A DNA stretch of 64,000 nucleotides from Trichostrongylus colubriformis (GCA_963978905.1 OZ022256.1:51818001-51882000), one strand, 5' to 3'; positions 44,264 through 55,968 are shown, numbered from the stretch's first letter. Numbers and translations: made by a program. Notes: a model not told the origin generated them from the sequence alone.

Positions 44264-47072
44264 TTAGGCGTGTGGTAACACACGTCTGGCCTTTGTGATC
44301 GAACCTTGTCGCGCCCATGCGTGTGAGCGACCGGAGCATCGCTTAGACGCGCGCACGGAACGGCACGGAGGATATGAGCACCCGCAGGAGAGTCGCGAAG
44401 GGAGATCGACTAGGGCGTACCTTCACCCCCTTGGCGGCTGTACGGATGGCGAGGGACTGCAGTGGCAACAGGAAACTCGACGGCGTACAGTGCACGCCCG
44501 GGCCCAAGGCAGCGGGAAGGATTACCCTTCTGGTGTAGAGTGTAGGCAAGGTTGGCGCAGGAGCTGCGGGTAACGCCGGGGCACATATTGCAATGGGAGT
44601 GCCCAGGGGGTTGGGAGTACCCGCTCCATTGTAATCCCGGTTAGTGACAGTCCGTGCTGCTGAGGCAGACCAGTGTACCCGTCACCACCTCACACCTACC
44701 CAGGCCGTATATTCCGGTCCGTTGGCACCTGTGTGGACTTGATACCCACGCGCACGTTCCTGGCAGTCCGTTCGAAGCGGGGCTCCGTGTCGCCACCCAT
44801 GGCAGACAAGCCGCTCACCATCCCGGCACATGTCACAAGTCATCCAGATGCACGACCAATACGACCATGCACTCTCGTGGTCACCCACTGTTGCCTTCAA
44901 CCCATTTTCGCTTATTCGCATTTGTACCGTTGTTAAGAAGCGCTGATGGCCACAGTTACTTCACCATACAACGCCCGTTCATCCCCATTTCAGCTCGGAC
45001 CATACAACATCTCTCGTCTATCACCACTCCCCATCAAGGCAACTGGCAGCACATGCAGACCAAATCAGCGAAGCCGTACACTATCACGCACACCATCACT
45101 ACTACTACGCAGGAACCCACCAACCCGTTTCACAATAACTCACCTCCACCAGTCACACAATCGACAGCAGACGACGACGGAACGGCAGTGGCAGCAGGAA
45201 GAGCCCCTGGAAGAGACTCACCCCATAGCATTAACCCACTTGCGCAGTTCCCCCATATTCCACATCCTGGGGCTATATCCACTCACGACGCAATCATCAC
45301 CATCTTCGCCGTGCCTTGGTTAGCCACCAAGACGGTCGCCGAAGTGTGCGTGCAAAGTTCCAGCCACAATTTGCCCAACATCTTCACTCTAGGCGCACCA
45401 TACAGTATGTAAGCGTTCATTTTCAAGGTACTGGTCGGTTAATCGCTTAACATCATTGCGCACGTTCCTCCTCCCACAAAGGACTCCTTGCGCACATTTC
45501 CGTAGCAACGCGGATTTGTTCGCGAGGATACCCATTATGCGGGACCAGTAGTAGCCTAAACCAACTCTCCACAGTTATTAGTAGCATAGTCGTAAAAGTA
45601 CTGCTCACATTCGCGCGCACATGGGCATACCTTAGAACGTTCGCCGTTGTACGTATTCAATATTAACCAACTTTGACAGCGGTCTCACGTATTACAATAA
45701 TTGTGTGTACAATCGTTCGCTACTACTCTACTACTGGTACGTTCAGCTATTTACATCAACTAGTAGTGTCCCCTGGGGGCAAAGTTGTTTATTTGCGTAC
45801 GCAACGTTGCGGTTCTATCAGTATCAGTGTCAGGAGCTTACATCATCGTCGACGTGGTTACCAAAATGCGCAAGTTGTTGGCTGTTCATTCAGCCATTGG
45901 GTTAATGCATTCACAAAAGACGAATGCGCTACGCAGAAATCCAGTCGACTAGCGATAAACCATTGCCTATCCACGTGCGTTACTACTAAAATAGCAAAAT
46001 ATAGTCAAACTCTGAGCCAATTGTCAATAGTACTTTCAATTTGGCAATTTCGTACACGTGCAGATTGTCGTACGCGTAAGCGCGCGACAATCTCATTAAC
46101 CAACGTACAAATTATAGCCATGTCAGTATCTAAATACTACTTCCATGTTCGTTGCGCAGTCATACGCAGGGTCATCAAAATGCGCTCCAGTGCAAAGACG
46201 GCACACTGGCGCCAAATCACCATTTTCGAAAATCGATCTGCGCAGTTGGCCATGGATGGTCACAGTTGGCCTCTGTCTTCATCATCTCCATACTGTTATT
46301 CACAACTACTGTCTACTACTCACAGCCTTGGTATTCATATATCTCTTCCTCGTCATTCTCCACAAGCGCACTTGGTCAGGTATTCCCTTTGCGTTGCTTT
46401 AGCGTTTTGCATATTGCGGTGTACTGTTTACTGTTTAAGTATCTTTTCTTTTCACATTTTTGCTCATCACGCAGTGTTTCCATACTGCGCATTGTTTGTT
46501 GTTGCATAGTTGTCCATTGTATTCGCGCACCTGCTTCCCCTCCCCACAGGAAGTTGGAGGTACGCAGCCAAATCGGCATGCTGACTATCAAACATCATAT
46601 TTTCATCCCTTTGTACGTCAGCAACCCCTCGTGGACAACCATGCGCATATGTCTCTTTTTCATAGGTAGTTATACATTAGTATTTTCCATGCCCATTCAC
46701 GTACGTTTTTACAACAATAGTGTCAATTGTTTTTTACAGGCTCACTTCATGCACAATTTTCAATTTTATATTCTCACAGTACACAGTACTCCCCCTATGC
46801 CGCCGCACGCGCACGCACCCTGACCAAGTCCACCCATACAATCCATAGCACCTCTCTTTTTCCAATCACTTCACTTTTATCATTTACCTTTTCTACAATT
46901 CTATTGCTAACTGCTTTGTAGTAAGCACAATACATCCGTGGTTAGGTCATTCGGTTATCGTTCGTTGATAACAATATCGCCATACCCCGTCCGCGTATAG
47001 AAATTCACCTGCGTTCATTTTGAGGTAATCGCGCACAAATTGCAAACCTAATCAACTTCACAATTCCTCACA
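44264..47072 (+). other. Long leader of the gag-only LTR element
   Basis: 2.8 kb between primer site and gag. ORFs at 44654-45412 (252 aa) and 45673-46509 (278 aa) have no motif I know and look like chance products of a stop-poor, C- and A-rich sequence. It contains 17 GCGCA pentamers. It may hold packaging or translation control sequences, or be a relic of deleted sequence. Confidence 0.5.
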
Positions 47073-49001
47073 ATGGCAGGACGTTCACTTTCGCGAAAAC
47101 GATTCCAGGTTCCAAGGCAGGTAAGCCCAAGTCAAAGGGATAGTAGATCGCGCAGTCGCCCTCGCGACCATGCACGTGTCCCCCCAAGGGAACCCTCGCG
47201 TCAACCAGTTCAGGTATTCGCAGAAGACCAACCCGGACCCTCCCTGCGCACTCGCCCCGGTACCAGCGAGTCCCAAACATCTATCGCGCAGCCAGGTCAG
47301 GGTCAGGATCTCTTCGATACCGCGCAGATGACGGAGCTTCTCCAACGCAACCCTAATATCAATGCTCCCATACTACGCCAACTGGTTGAGGAACTTCAAC
47401 GCGTTCGAGATGAGCCTCAGCATGCAGAAACAGAAGTACCGCAGCCGCCGCAAACCACTGACTACAACGTGTTGTTGCATGGCAATCCCATGTGGAATGA
47501 GCCATTTATAAGGCCGCCAACAACGCTGGAAAGGATCATTGCACTTGCGAGACGGTCGAACCCAGAACAAGCAATGCGCCGCGCAGACGACCATGAGACG
47601 CAGCTGGCCTCGTTACCGCCGCAAGATCGTCAAGTGCTTTTGCTCCTACAGCGCCTTACCATTGCGTCAAATCCAACCACGTTGTTCGACACACGGCATT
47701 TAAGCGCACACGATTTTCTGCATGTTGATGCTTTCCTGCGCTCAGATCTCCATCGTACAATTCGCAGTTACTTCACAAAGGAGATCTTCATCCCAAACTG
47801 GGAACTTAATCAAGATACTACGTATCCGCAGGTAGCGCTCTACGAAATTGCGCACAATCTACAGGGTGTTCAGCAGCTGTCGCAGCAGCTTCTCGATTAT
47901 ACCGCGCAGCTGTCTCATCAGCAGCAAATGCCTGCTGAACCCGCGCTGTTGTTCGAACAAATTGTGCAACTTCATAGATTTATAGATAACATCAATGAGC
48001 GTCACGTTGCCTTGTTAACTCATTTTCAAAACACACATTTCAGACAGGACGACCCTCCACCATACTTGGCAGATCTGCTCGCTTACTACAACATTCATTT
48101 CGCAGATTTCCAAGCCACATCTGCAACGGCCACAGCGGCGATCGCAGAAGCCCGCAGAGTCCTGGACGACCTCGTACGCTTGCATCGGGAACAGATGCGC
48201 ACCACACTGGACACAGTTCAAGCGGTCCGCGACGTAGCACAACCACCACGCGCACCCGCAAGACCACTACTCCAGCAGCGCCCACAACCACTACGCGCAC
48301 CGCCCGCGATGCAAGCAGCTCAGCCGCCACAGACACTGCCGGCAACACGTCCCAGGCGGGATCCAACACCCAGTCGTCCACAGGCACCACCATTAGTGCG
48401 CAGACCACCATCACGGTCGCCAAGTCACGAGCCCCGTGGCCCCCTCCAGCAGGTCGCTCCACGTGCCGCGCGCCCGGAGGCTCCGTCTGTCGAGACGGAA
48501 TTTTCCCCTTCTGAGGGGGTTCCGTCTGTCGAGACGGACCACGGTTCGTCAAGCACCCAGGCATACGCGGAATCGGAGTACGCTTACTCAGTTGGGACGT
48601 CACATAGACCGCGCAGCCGCTCGCGAGAGTCGCAAGTGCAGGCAGCGGGTCCGTATAGCATGCCTTGGCAACCAGCAGAAGTCCCCAAACGCGCACGCTG
48701 TTTCTTCTGCGCGCAGTTGCATTTCTCATCGGGTTGCCCCAATGTTACAAGCTTGAGGCGAAGGATCGAGATCCATGCGAACAACGGGAGATGCTTTATC
48801 TGCGGTGGCGACGATCACGGCGAAGAGCAGTGTGAAGCGCAGACGCGCTGTAGGGCATGCCGCGCACGCGACCATCATACCGCTTTCTGCCTCAACAACA
48901 GACACGCAGACGGCGATATAGCAGGCGTAGAGCTGCAAGAATACTTAGACCAAGCCAAAGCCTATGCACGACGTGTACGCGCAGGAGACATCGAGCATTA
49001 A
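47073..49001 (+). CDS. gag: Gag polyprotein of BEL/Pao type, 642 aa, intact
   Basis: It starts at ATG 47073 and ends with TAA at 48999-49001. Residues 1-50 are Arg/Ser-rich (SPSQRDSRSRSRPRDHARVP). A middle helical, Gln-rich part likely forms the capsid. Residues about 390-540 are Pro/Arg-rich. Three zinc knuckles close the protein: CFFCAQLHFSSGC (from 543, slightly irregular spacing), CFICGGDDHGEEQC (574, CX2CX4HX4C) and CRACRARDHHTAFC (593, CX2CX4HX4C). This triple array with an RCF.C second knuckle is typical of BEL/Pao Gag. Gag would package the RNA in virus-like particles in the cytoplasm. The frame is fully open and the LTRs are almost identical, so it may be expressed. No protease or pol follows, in frame or by frameshift. 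Confidence 0.85.
   Translation: MAGRSLSRKRFQVPRQVSPSQRDSRSRSRPRDHARVPPREPSRQPVQVFAEDQPGPSLRTRPGTSESQTSIAQPGQGQDLFDTAQMTELLQRNPNINAPILRQLVEELQRVRDEPQHAETEVPQPPQTTDYNVLLHGNPMWNEPFIRPPTTLERIIALARRSNPEQAMRRADDHETQLASLPPQDRQVLLLLQRLTIASNPTTLFDTRHLSAHDFLHVDAFLRSDLHRTIRSYFTKEIFIPNWELNQDTTYPQVALYEIAHNLQGVQQLSQQLLDYTAQLSHQQQMPAEPALLFEQIVQLHRFIDNINERHVALLTHFQNTHFRQDDPPPYLADLLAYYNIHFADFQATSATATAAIAEARRVLDDLVRLHREQMRTTLDTVQAVRDVAQPPRAPARPLLQQRPQPLRAPPAMQAAQPPQTLPATRPRRDPTPSRPQAPPLVRRPPSRSPSHEPRGPLQQVAPRAARPEAPSVETEFSPSEGVPSVETDHGSSSTQAYAESEYAYSVGTSHRPRSRSRESQVQAAGPYSMPWQPAEVPKRARCFFCAQLHFSSGCPNVTSLRRRIEIHANNGRCFICGGDDHGEEQCEAQTRCRACRARDHHTAFCLNNRHADGDIAGVELQEYLDQAKAYARRVRAGDIEH
48482..48538 (+). other. 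Cluster of three short hairpins inside gag
   Basis: TCCGTCTGTCGAGACGGA occurs twice (48482-48499 and 48521-48538), each a perfect 7-bp stem with GTCG loop. Between them CCCCTTCTGAGGGG forms a third stem. The 39-nt spacing keeps frame and encodes the repeat PSVETE/PSVETD. Confidence 0.7.
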
Positions 49002-49789
49002 CCACCTTGCTCGCCGCGTAGTATACTAAAATATACTCGCCGATGTCTCAGGCGCACTTACTAATATCTTTGTGCAAACTAGCCAAGCGCAGTCGGTGGA
49101 TGCTGAGGTGTGCATGCTTCGTGCAACTGCCCACTTCGGTATACATCAGCTCGCGCATCTCACTCGTGCATACCATCGCACTTGTCGTCTTTTGTGATAA
49201 GCGTCAGCGGACGCAACTTCCTGGGGAATGCGGTGGGAGACCGCATATTATTTTTCACTCGTCCCGGGTTTAAGCTACGTGCCCTCTTTACATTACCATG
49301 GGGAAAATGTCCTTCGGTTTTTAGTGAGGAAAATCTCCCCCTCACGCTATAAATTGACCCGCGGAGCCAAAAAGATTGCTCCTCCAAGAAAAATTAGTAG
49401 GCCCTTATATTTCTACCTCGTCACGATTTCGTCGTCACTACTCGCACTTGCCGTCTCAGCGTCAACATCATCAACGTCACGCTCACTGTCGCAGCCGAAG
49501 TGAAGATCGAAGTCGTGTACGCACTGATCAGTTTAACCTCATGATACTCACTTATTTTGTTCATCATGTATTTGTGTGTTTAACTAACAGTTATTGTATT
49601 GAGAAACGCCATGACCCTCGAAGATCATTGCTGCCCTATTGGTTCCTCTCACCCGTGCGAGTTGGGGAAACGCACGGCTACGTAGGCCCTTCTGGTAGGC
49701 GCCACTTCGTTTAACGTGTATGTAAGTTTGCCTAGGTAAGGAGGGCGTCAACTCCTGCGGCGCGATGGCCTCGTCGTGTGCCCCCCCAG
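49002..49789 (+). other. Post-gag segment of the LTR element, no pol
   Basis: 788 bp between gag and the 3' LTR. No reverse transcriptase, protease or integrase motif in any frame. The base pairs just before the 3' LTR read GTGCCCCCCCAG, not a polypurine tract; the nearest purine run (GGTAAGGAGGG) is about 45 nt upstream. GCGCAGTCGGTGG at 49087 repeats a 13-mer of the LTR (44041). Confidence 0.65.
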
Positions 49790-50783
49790 TGTCGTGACTC
49801 GTGCACGACTTCTTTATCCCCGTTAGGCCGTGCGTGAGATATACGCGCATTTGTCATCGTCTAGGCCTTGCCGTCTAAAGGGGATAAGCGGACTCACGCA
49901 CTGGGGTCCTATCGCGCATCTACCGTAACCATGGAATGTTCTGGACCGCGCCGGCTTCAGGCCCAAAATCATTCCTTGTCAAGTAGTCTCTGCTCGTCCT
50001 GCATCCCGAGCGGTTGGTTACGACGCCGCTCTCCACTGTCCGTCTTGTGCGCAGTGTCATCCAGCGCACCCATCGTCTCCGAAGAACATCTCTGCGCAGC
50101 TGCTTCCCCAAGCAGCCCCTGGTGCGCAGCCGTCGTCGACCATCGTGGAACAACGTTGCGAGGATGTGGCATGGAGGAAGCAGGAACTTCCGTCCTCTGC
50201 TGGTGTGCGCCCGGACGTGCCGACGAAACCCTGGTCGACGCCGCCAAGCACGACGGAAGGGTTGGTTAGCCCTCGGCGCCCCCTAGTGAGGAGAGGACCG
50301 ATCCCGTAGGTTCCTTTTAGATTAGGCGTTTCACCTTACTTGTGAAGTAGGCATAAATGCCGTTCTAGTATATTGTGTTCGTGTTGTGTATGAGTATATA
50401 ACCTAAGTATATTTGGCGCATATCGTGCGTGGGGATCAATCGATGTGTTGCACATGTGTCAATAACTATTTATTGATTGGTCAGGTGCCAGTTACAACAT
50501 TAGGGGTTTGGTCGGTTAACGCGCAGTGTCCGTCTTGGGGTTAAACGGGGTATACCGACACCAAGCGCAGTGGACTAGGCGCAGTCGGTGGGCCGAGAGG
50601 TCGTGGAGCAGTAGAAGTCGTATATCTGGGGCATCCAGGGCAGGACCGTCCCTCGTCTCGTGGCAGGCTGAGTATTGGGCGCATTTCCCTGGCTTTCCTT
50701 CTCGGCGCACGGCGCGGGCGGCTTCACACTAATTCTTGTGTGCCACAACCTTTTGCCCCGTGGAGCCTACCCGCGTCGCGACA
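49790..50783 (+). repeat. 3' LTR, 994 bp
   Basis: Same length as the 5' LTR and, as far as I could check, differs from it at one base (G at 50248). It is followed by the AAGTC target duplication. Confidence 0.93.
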
Positions 50784-51362
50784 AAGTCCACACGCATCTA
50801 TAGGTATTGTTGTCTTCCATCTCCCGGATAACCCTTTTCAGCAAAATAAAGATATCGAAAGCCACTTCATTTTCAATTCCAATTTTTTTCTTTGAATGGC
50901 GTTAGACAGAGAAAGGAAAAGGTGATAATCCGATGGAGCAAGATCAGGGCTATAAGGCAACAATTTCTATCCGAGCTCGAGTACTTTTTAAAAGAAAAAA
51001 TTTTAAAAAAATTTTTACCACTAGTGAAAAAATGACTCGCCAAACAATTCTCGAGCTTGGATAAAAATTGCTGCCCCATCCACCTCATAGCCCTCATCTT
51101 GCTCCATCGGATTATCACCTTTTCCTTTCCCTGTCTAACGCCATTCAAAGAAAATTTTTTTAATAATTTTTGTATTGAAAATGAGGTTGACCGTTGATAT
51201 GTTCATTTTGCCGAAAAGTGTTATCCGGGAGATGGAAGACAATAATACCTATAGATGCGTGTGGACTTGTACTACATGTGTATGTACAGAAGAGATTGCT
51301 GGAAAGCAGTTTGGAGGGAAAAAGCGGTTTGAAAATACGAAAAAACTTTTTAGACTACCCAA

Positions 51363-52565
51363 TATTTCGTGACCAGTTTACACATGGCAACTGGGGTCGA
51401 CTTTATGCATTCAACAACTTGGTCATCGCAACATGGCAAGACCGGAAACGCTGCGATACATGCAGTACGAAAGGACGTTTGGCAGAAGGGCACTAAGAGT
51501 AGCACGGAGCAACGGGTGTGTCTGTTACGTCTAAAAATCGCGTTGCGGCGCCATCACTACGACTTGCCGCAGCCGGTAGAATTCCGCTCAGGATGCATTG
51601 GGCTGGTACCGTGAAGGATTTTCAAAGATTGCAGGTTGGCTTCGGAAGTTCCTCTATGTTGTTGCTCCTGTTTCAGCAGATAAAACAAACAACTCGCTCT
51701 CGCCGTAGGCGGCCGCGCGATTTTCGGAAGTAACGGCGCACGCCCCGGAGCAACGGCCCATGTTAAAGACTGTGAAATAGAACGCGCAAGTAGAGAGTAG
51801 CAGCAAATGGGATACCGCGCTGCTTACCCTACATTTCGCGATGTACCTACCGCAGGATCGCGAGTTAAAAACACCATAATAGCTCAAGCGGTTACGTAAC
51901 ATTGCTTTACGGCTTAGTCTTCCTTATCTTGTCCATCCTTTCGCATTAGAAGTATTATTACTCTAACACTTCCATAAGACTGTGTAGTACCAATAAATGC
52001 TACAGATAACTCCTCCACAACTTCTCCATGTTTATTTACAGGGCGCCATTTTAGTGATTGGACGCAGACTTTCGTTAAACATACCAGTACGATTCAGAAA
52101 AGGCGTGACAGAATTGATGTCCAAATTCGAAAGGGATCAAGCTCATCAATGAGAGCACATTGCAATGAGGTAACCGAACTATTGACCACATGATACTACG
52201 CAACAAGAATAAACTATTCTATAGTTTTGATATTTGCACTGAATTTCAGAAATAGTCACAATCAAAGTGGATAATTCAGTGAAACGCCTATGAATCACTC
52301 GCTATGGAAACAGTCAACACAAAAGAGCTATCCTCGCCGACGTAAGCATTCCCTATCGGAGTTTTGAATACATAGTCATTGACAGTCCTTCCTATAGATT
52401 TAAAGACATCGTGTTTCCAGTTGTGATTTATGCAAGCATTTAATAGGATATAGAATGCAGCGATACTCAAACTTACAACTGACTAATTTGAAATTACCGT
52501 ATTTTGAATGTTTGTAACTATATACATACATTTATACATACTGATTATGTACAAATTTCTAATAT
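51363..52565. other. No gene recognised
   Basis: Downstream flank of the iPLA2-gamma gene. An ORF after an acceptor at 52032 (plus) and one at 52288-52470 (minus) have no partner exons that I can join in phase. Confidence 0.4.
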
Positions 52566-55500
52566 TTATCGAGGTGAATACATTCCTCTCTCATCCATCC
52601 ACTGCTCCAATCGCCGCATACTCCGTTGCAAAACAGTGGGTTTCTGAAACGAATTTCTAAGCATTAACTCACTCGGCCTTTGACGTAGAAACAAAAAACA
52701 TCTGCTTCAAACATTTCTACGAACAAGAATAAGATGCAAAACAAGTCAACTGATTAGTCTAAATTTGTTGAACGTGCTCACCTCCTATTTTATGAGAAAA
52801 AAGTGGGAAATATATCATGAAAAAAAGATTCAGAATAAAAAGAAAAAGGATATTACTTGGAGCAGTCTCTCCACAGCATCCTCGATTTTCGACATGTTCC
52901 TCCGCACATACAGTTTTGCATCTTTCTGCATTTGATCTAGCCTGAAAAGAGACGTCTCGACTTAATTCCAACACCAATACAAAATAATAAAATCTTACTT
53001 TTGTGGATCGATCTCGTCAAGAGGATAAGGGAACGTCATATATGGATTCAACCTAAATGATGAATACATTATATTGATTACACCACCGCGACCTTTATTA
53101 CTGATAATTCCGAAGCCAAACCTAAAATAAACGTTTTGGTCCAGCAAATCATGCATGCACATATGAACTGCTTCTGTGTTCGTGGCACTATCAACAATTC
53201 GATTGAACTTCTGCAGCGAACTTAATGCAGAAGGCTTCATCGACTGCTCTTGTTCGAGATCACATACCTAGATATACAGAGAATGTTTATCACAAAAACT
53301 ACAGAAAATAGGTAACAAAACCGCTACTCACCGAACGGCCGTTCCCAACAGACACTACACAATGTAATCGTTCTTCTGGCCAAAGCAGTTTCGCCTCATG
53401 GACTCCAATCGCTGTTGGGTTGTTGGCAATAACCTAATAAGACTTGGTTTAGAGACAAAAATCAGTTACAAAATGCGAACACAATCAAGGTGAAATCAGA
53501 ACACTTCGTGCGATGAAAACTAAGCGAGAACAGAGGAAAAACCTTTAAACACTCACTCCTCCGTCCTGCAGAAGATACTGATCTACTTTCACTTCTTCAA
53601 AATACAGTGGAGCAGCTGCCGAGGCCTAGAATATGTAATGGTAAAGAAACATACATAACTACTCGATAGGACAAAATAGATGAGAGGACTAGAAATGAAA
53701 ATAGAAAACATTGAACAACTGAGCGTTTATTTCGACTTCTTCACAGGCATTCCTTCACTCTCACCCTTTCATTGACCGCTTTCATTTGCATCTCAACGCA
53801 TTAACGCAAAAAAAGCAAAACGGATCAAATGGGGGTGAAAAAGCGGTGATCATTCTTTATTTCGCCATCCTGTAAGGTGGAAATGGGTCCGAAACAAACT
53901 CCGCCTCCCCAACCAAAAAAAAAAGCTAGAAACCTGAATAGCCTTCCAAAGACAGTGTCCCGTGCTTCCTCGATAGTGTGAATCACGGCCAGCAGGAGCC
54001 TCGTAGTTACGGAATATGTATGGCTATAATAGTGCTTATTAGAACGAAACGAAACCTTTGATAGCTTAATAAATATATAGCTAGCAATAGCAGCAGAGAA
54101 AAGTAAGACAGGTGAAGTCTACCTGTATAACAGGCGAATTTACTATGGCGGCAACGATACTAAGACGTGGTACTGGAGATTTACTAGTTTCAATAATGGT
54201 CAGATCCTCCCCGATGACCTGAAGCAACTTTAAAGAAAAGGTATTTACAGGGTTCGATAATTTCTATTAGCATATCTCAAGACAAATACAAACATATCAA
54301 TTCATCTATAAGAAACACGCACCTCTTTGAGAATTGACATCCATCTCTTTGTATCATAATACGAGTGATTCCACACAACTCCACTTACGCCAGTTATGCG
54401 GCTCTGCGAAAATAACCTGAATTGATGCACTATCAAGTCGAAACCATTAGTTTACGAGAGAATTGTCGAGGAGACAAACGACAATTCTCTCTCAATAATT
54501 CAATGATTACTTAGTATAAAAAATGCGATTACGATAAAATGACGACATACTTTCTTGAGACATCCATGTAAACCTGGCGACATTCCTCGACACCGTATCC
54601 TTTCCCGATCAATAAACTGGAGATAATACTACCTGTACTGACACCAACTACATGATCAAACAGCTCGCATATCTGAAATCTTTAAGTAAAGCCACAAAAG
54701 AACTTTCAAATGTTTTGGTCACTGAAAAAACAGAAAAAAACCAACCTTTTTCCCAGAGATCCGTTCCAGTTGTTCAAGAATTTCCAGCCCCATCATGCCA
54801 CGCGTGCCTCCTCCATCAATACTTAGGAGATTAACCCCTATAAGTCGTCGATATCTTAGCAACACTATACTTATACTACAGTTATATTCTTAATTTAGTG
54901 CACATTTCGAATTGATGTTCTTCTACTATGCCCTTCAAGAATGCATCTCCTGAACCGAATGACCTAATTCAATAACAGTTACCGTCACAACAACAATATC
55001 AACATCTGCACTCTGAACTCTTAGCAACCCCACAACATCGCAACAGTTCGAGAGGACTCCATGAAAACGCAAGGAAGTCGCACGACACAAAAAAAAACTG
55101 AAGGAAGGAAAAAGGAAGAAAAAATATTGAAGAATCTGTCCTCTCACCTTTACTTTTTACAGCGGGTTGACATCCACATAAGGTCAAGCACTGACGAGCT
55201 TCTGCTCGAAGTTCTGCGCTGACATCAGAAGATGTTACGGTGGAAAGTAACTCGGCAATCAGACGGGGATGCTACAGAGATTTTACACTGAGATCACATT
55301 TGTTCGCGATGAGTATACGATACACATAAGTATACGATACCTGAGCCACGACGATCCTGGTTGGAGGAAAACTGATAATGTGAGAGCTAAGCTCTTGAAT
55401 GCGAGTAAGTTTCGAATCCGAAGATTCAGCCAGCAAAATCTGCTTCACCAGAGCCCTTGTCTTACGCGTAACCTCGGTTCTTGAGACACGCTTTTCAAAG

Positions 55501-55968
55501 GAACGCTGCAGAGCTCTGAATTCAAATAAAATTGGCTTGTTTGCATGCACAGTATTTAGTAACTCACTGAGCTTTCGTAGGTGCACCGCTTACTGATGTC
55601 TCCGTTACAACAGGCTTTGTCTGTTCACTTGGGTCGACTTCTGATGTCAAACCCAAAACTTGAGTAGCTGCTGCCGTCTGAAAAATTGAGCCTTGCCATC
55701 AGTTAACAGAACAGAAAACGAGCTATAGTTCAAAAAACGAGTTTAAAACTGTTACCTTTGCAAGAATCGTACTTATAGCTCCAGCCAAATATCCCATATA
55801 CGTTGGAGCAGCGCTTGGATCAGTTGGTTGAGGAGTAGGAGCTTCATCAACATGAGCCGGGGCCTCACCTATTGAAGGGGCTTCACCAAGCACACTGCTC
55901 GAAGCATGGAGACTTCGCCGAGCTACCGGTAACAACGTACGAAGCCCCACGGTTCCCCGGGGTATCAT
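52566..55968 (-). CDS. PNPLA8: Calcium-independent phospholipase A2 gamma (patatin-like, PNPLA8-type), 15 exons
   Basis: Exons in coding order: 55968-55756, 55677-55568, 55515-55341, 55271-55148, 54837-54746, 54672-54551, 54416-54323, 54218-54123, 54023-53934, 53625-53557, 53433-53332, 53267-53122, 53052-52999, 52941-52857, 52643-52566 (TAA). All phases join, giving 549 residues. The N-terminus MIPRGTVGLRTLLPVARRS is Arg-rich without acids, like a mitochondrial presequence. The patatin domain has the nucleotide-like loop DGGGTRG (215-221), the GVSTG elbow with nucleophile Ser250 and the DGG motif with Asp393, the catalytic dyad. FRNYEAPAGRDSHYRG and VYFRLNPYM also match the family. It hydrolyses fatty acids from membrane phospholipids, in mitochondria or peroxisomes. 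An acceptor (TTGTCAG) 44 nt before the ATG could take a spliced leader, or a further upstream exon. Confidence 0.93.

Larger units (their letters stand above)
43252..50783 (+). mobile_element. Young non-autonomous LTR retrotransposon carrying only gag (BEL/Pao-type)
   Basis: Two 994-bp direct repeats bound by TG...CA, with the 5-bp duplication AAGTC at 43247-43251 and 50784-50788. The internal 5.5 kb holds a primer binding site, a 2.8-kb leader, one intact gag ORF and about 0.8 kb after it. No protease, reverse transcriptase, RNase H or integrase sequence is present in any frame, and there is no room for them. This is the layout called TR-GAG in plants. Mobilisation would need enzymes from an autonomous relative. 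BEL/Pao assignment rests on the three zinc knuckles of Gag and the tRNA-Gly-like primer site. Confidence 0.88.
43150..51362. mobile_element. TIR foldback element (676 bp when empty) split by an LTR retrotransposon
   Basis: The left end TTAGGTAGTCTAAAAAGTCT and right end AGACTACCCAA are flanked by TA (43148-43149, 51363-51364). The right arm, reversed, reads through the left arm and across the retrotransposon insertion point (GTAGTACAAGTCCACACGCA), so both arms are copies of one sequence. The interior (50789-51180) also has mirrored GGAAAAGGTGATAATCCGATGG blocks. No transposase seen. Confidence 0.85.

Noticed and set aside
44654..46823. ORFs of 252, 278 and 223 residues in the leader of the LTR element
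   Set aside because: No reverse transcriptase, protease, integrase or envelope motif is visible and the frames overlap one another, so I do not call them genes.
52288..52470. 60-residue minus-strand ORF just beyond the iPLA2-gamma stop
   Set aside because: Its acceptor would join the penultimate exon straight into a stop codon, and no other partner exon was found.
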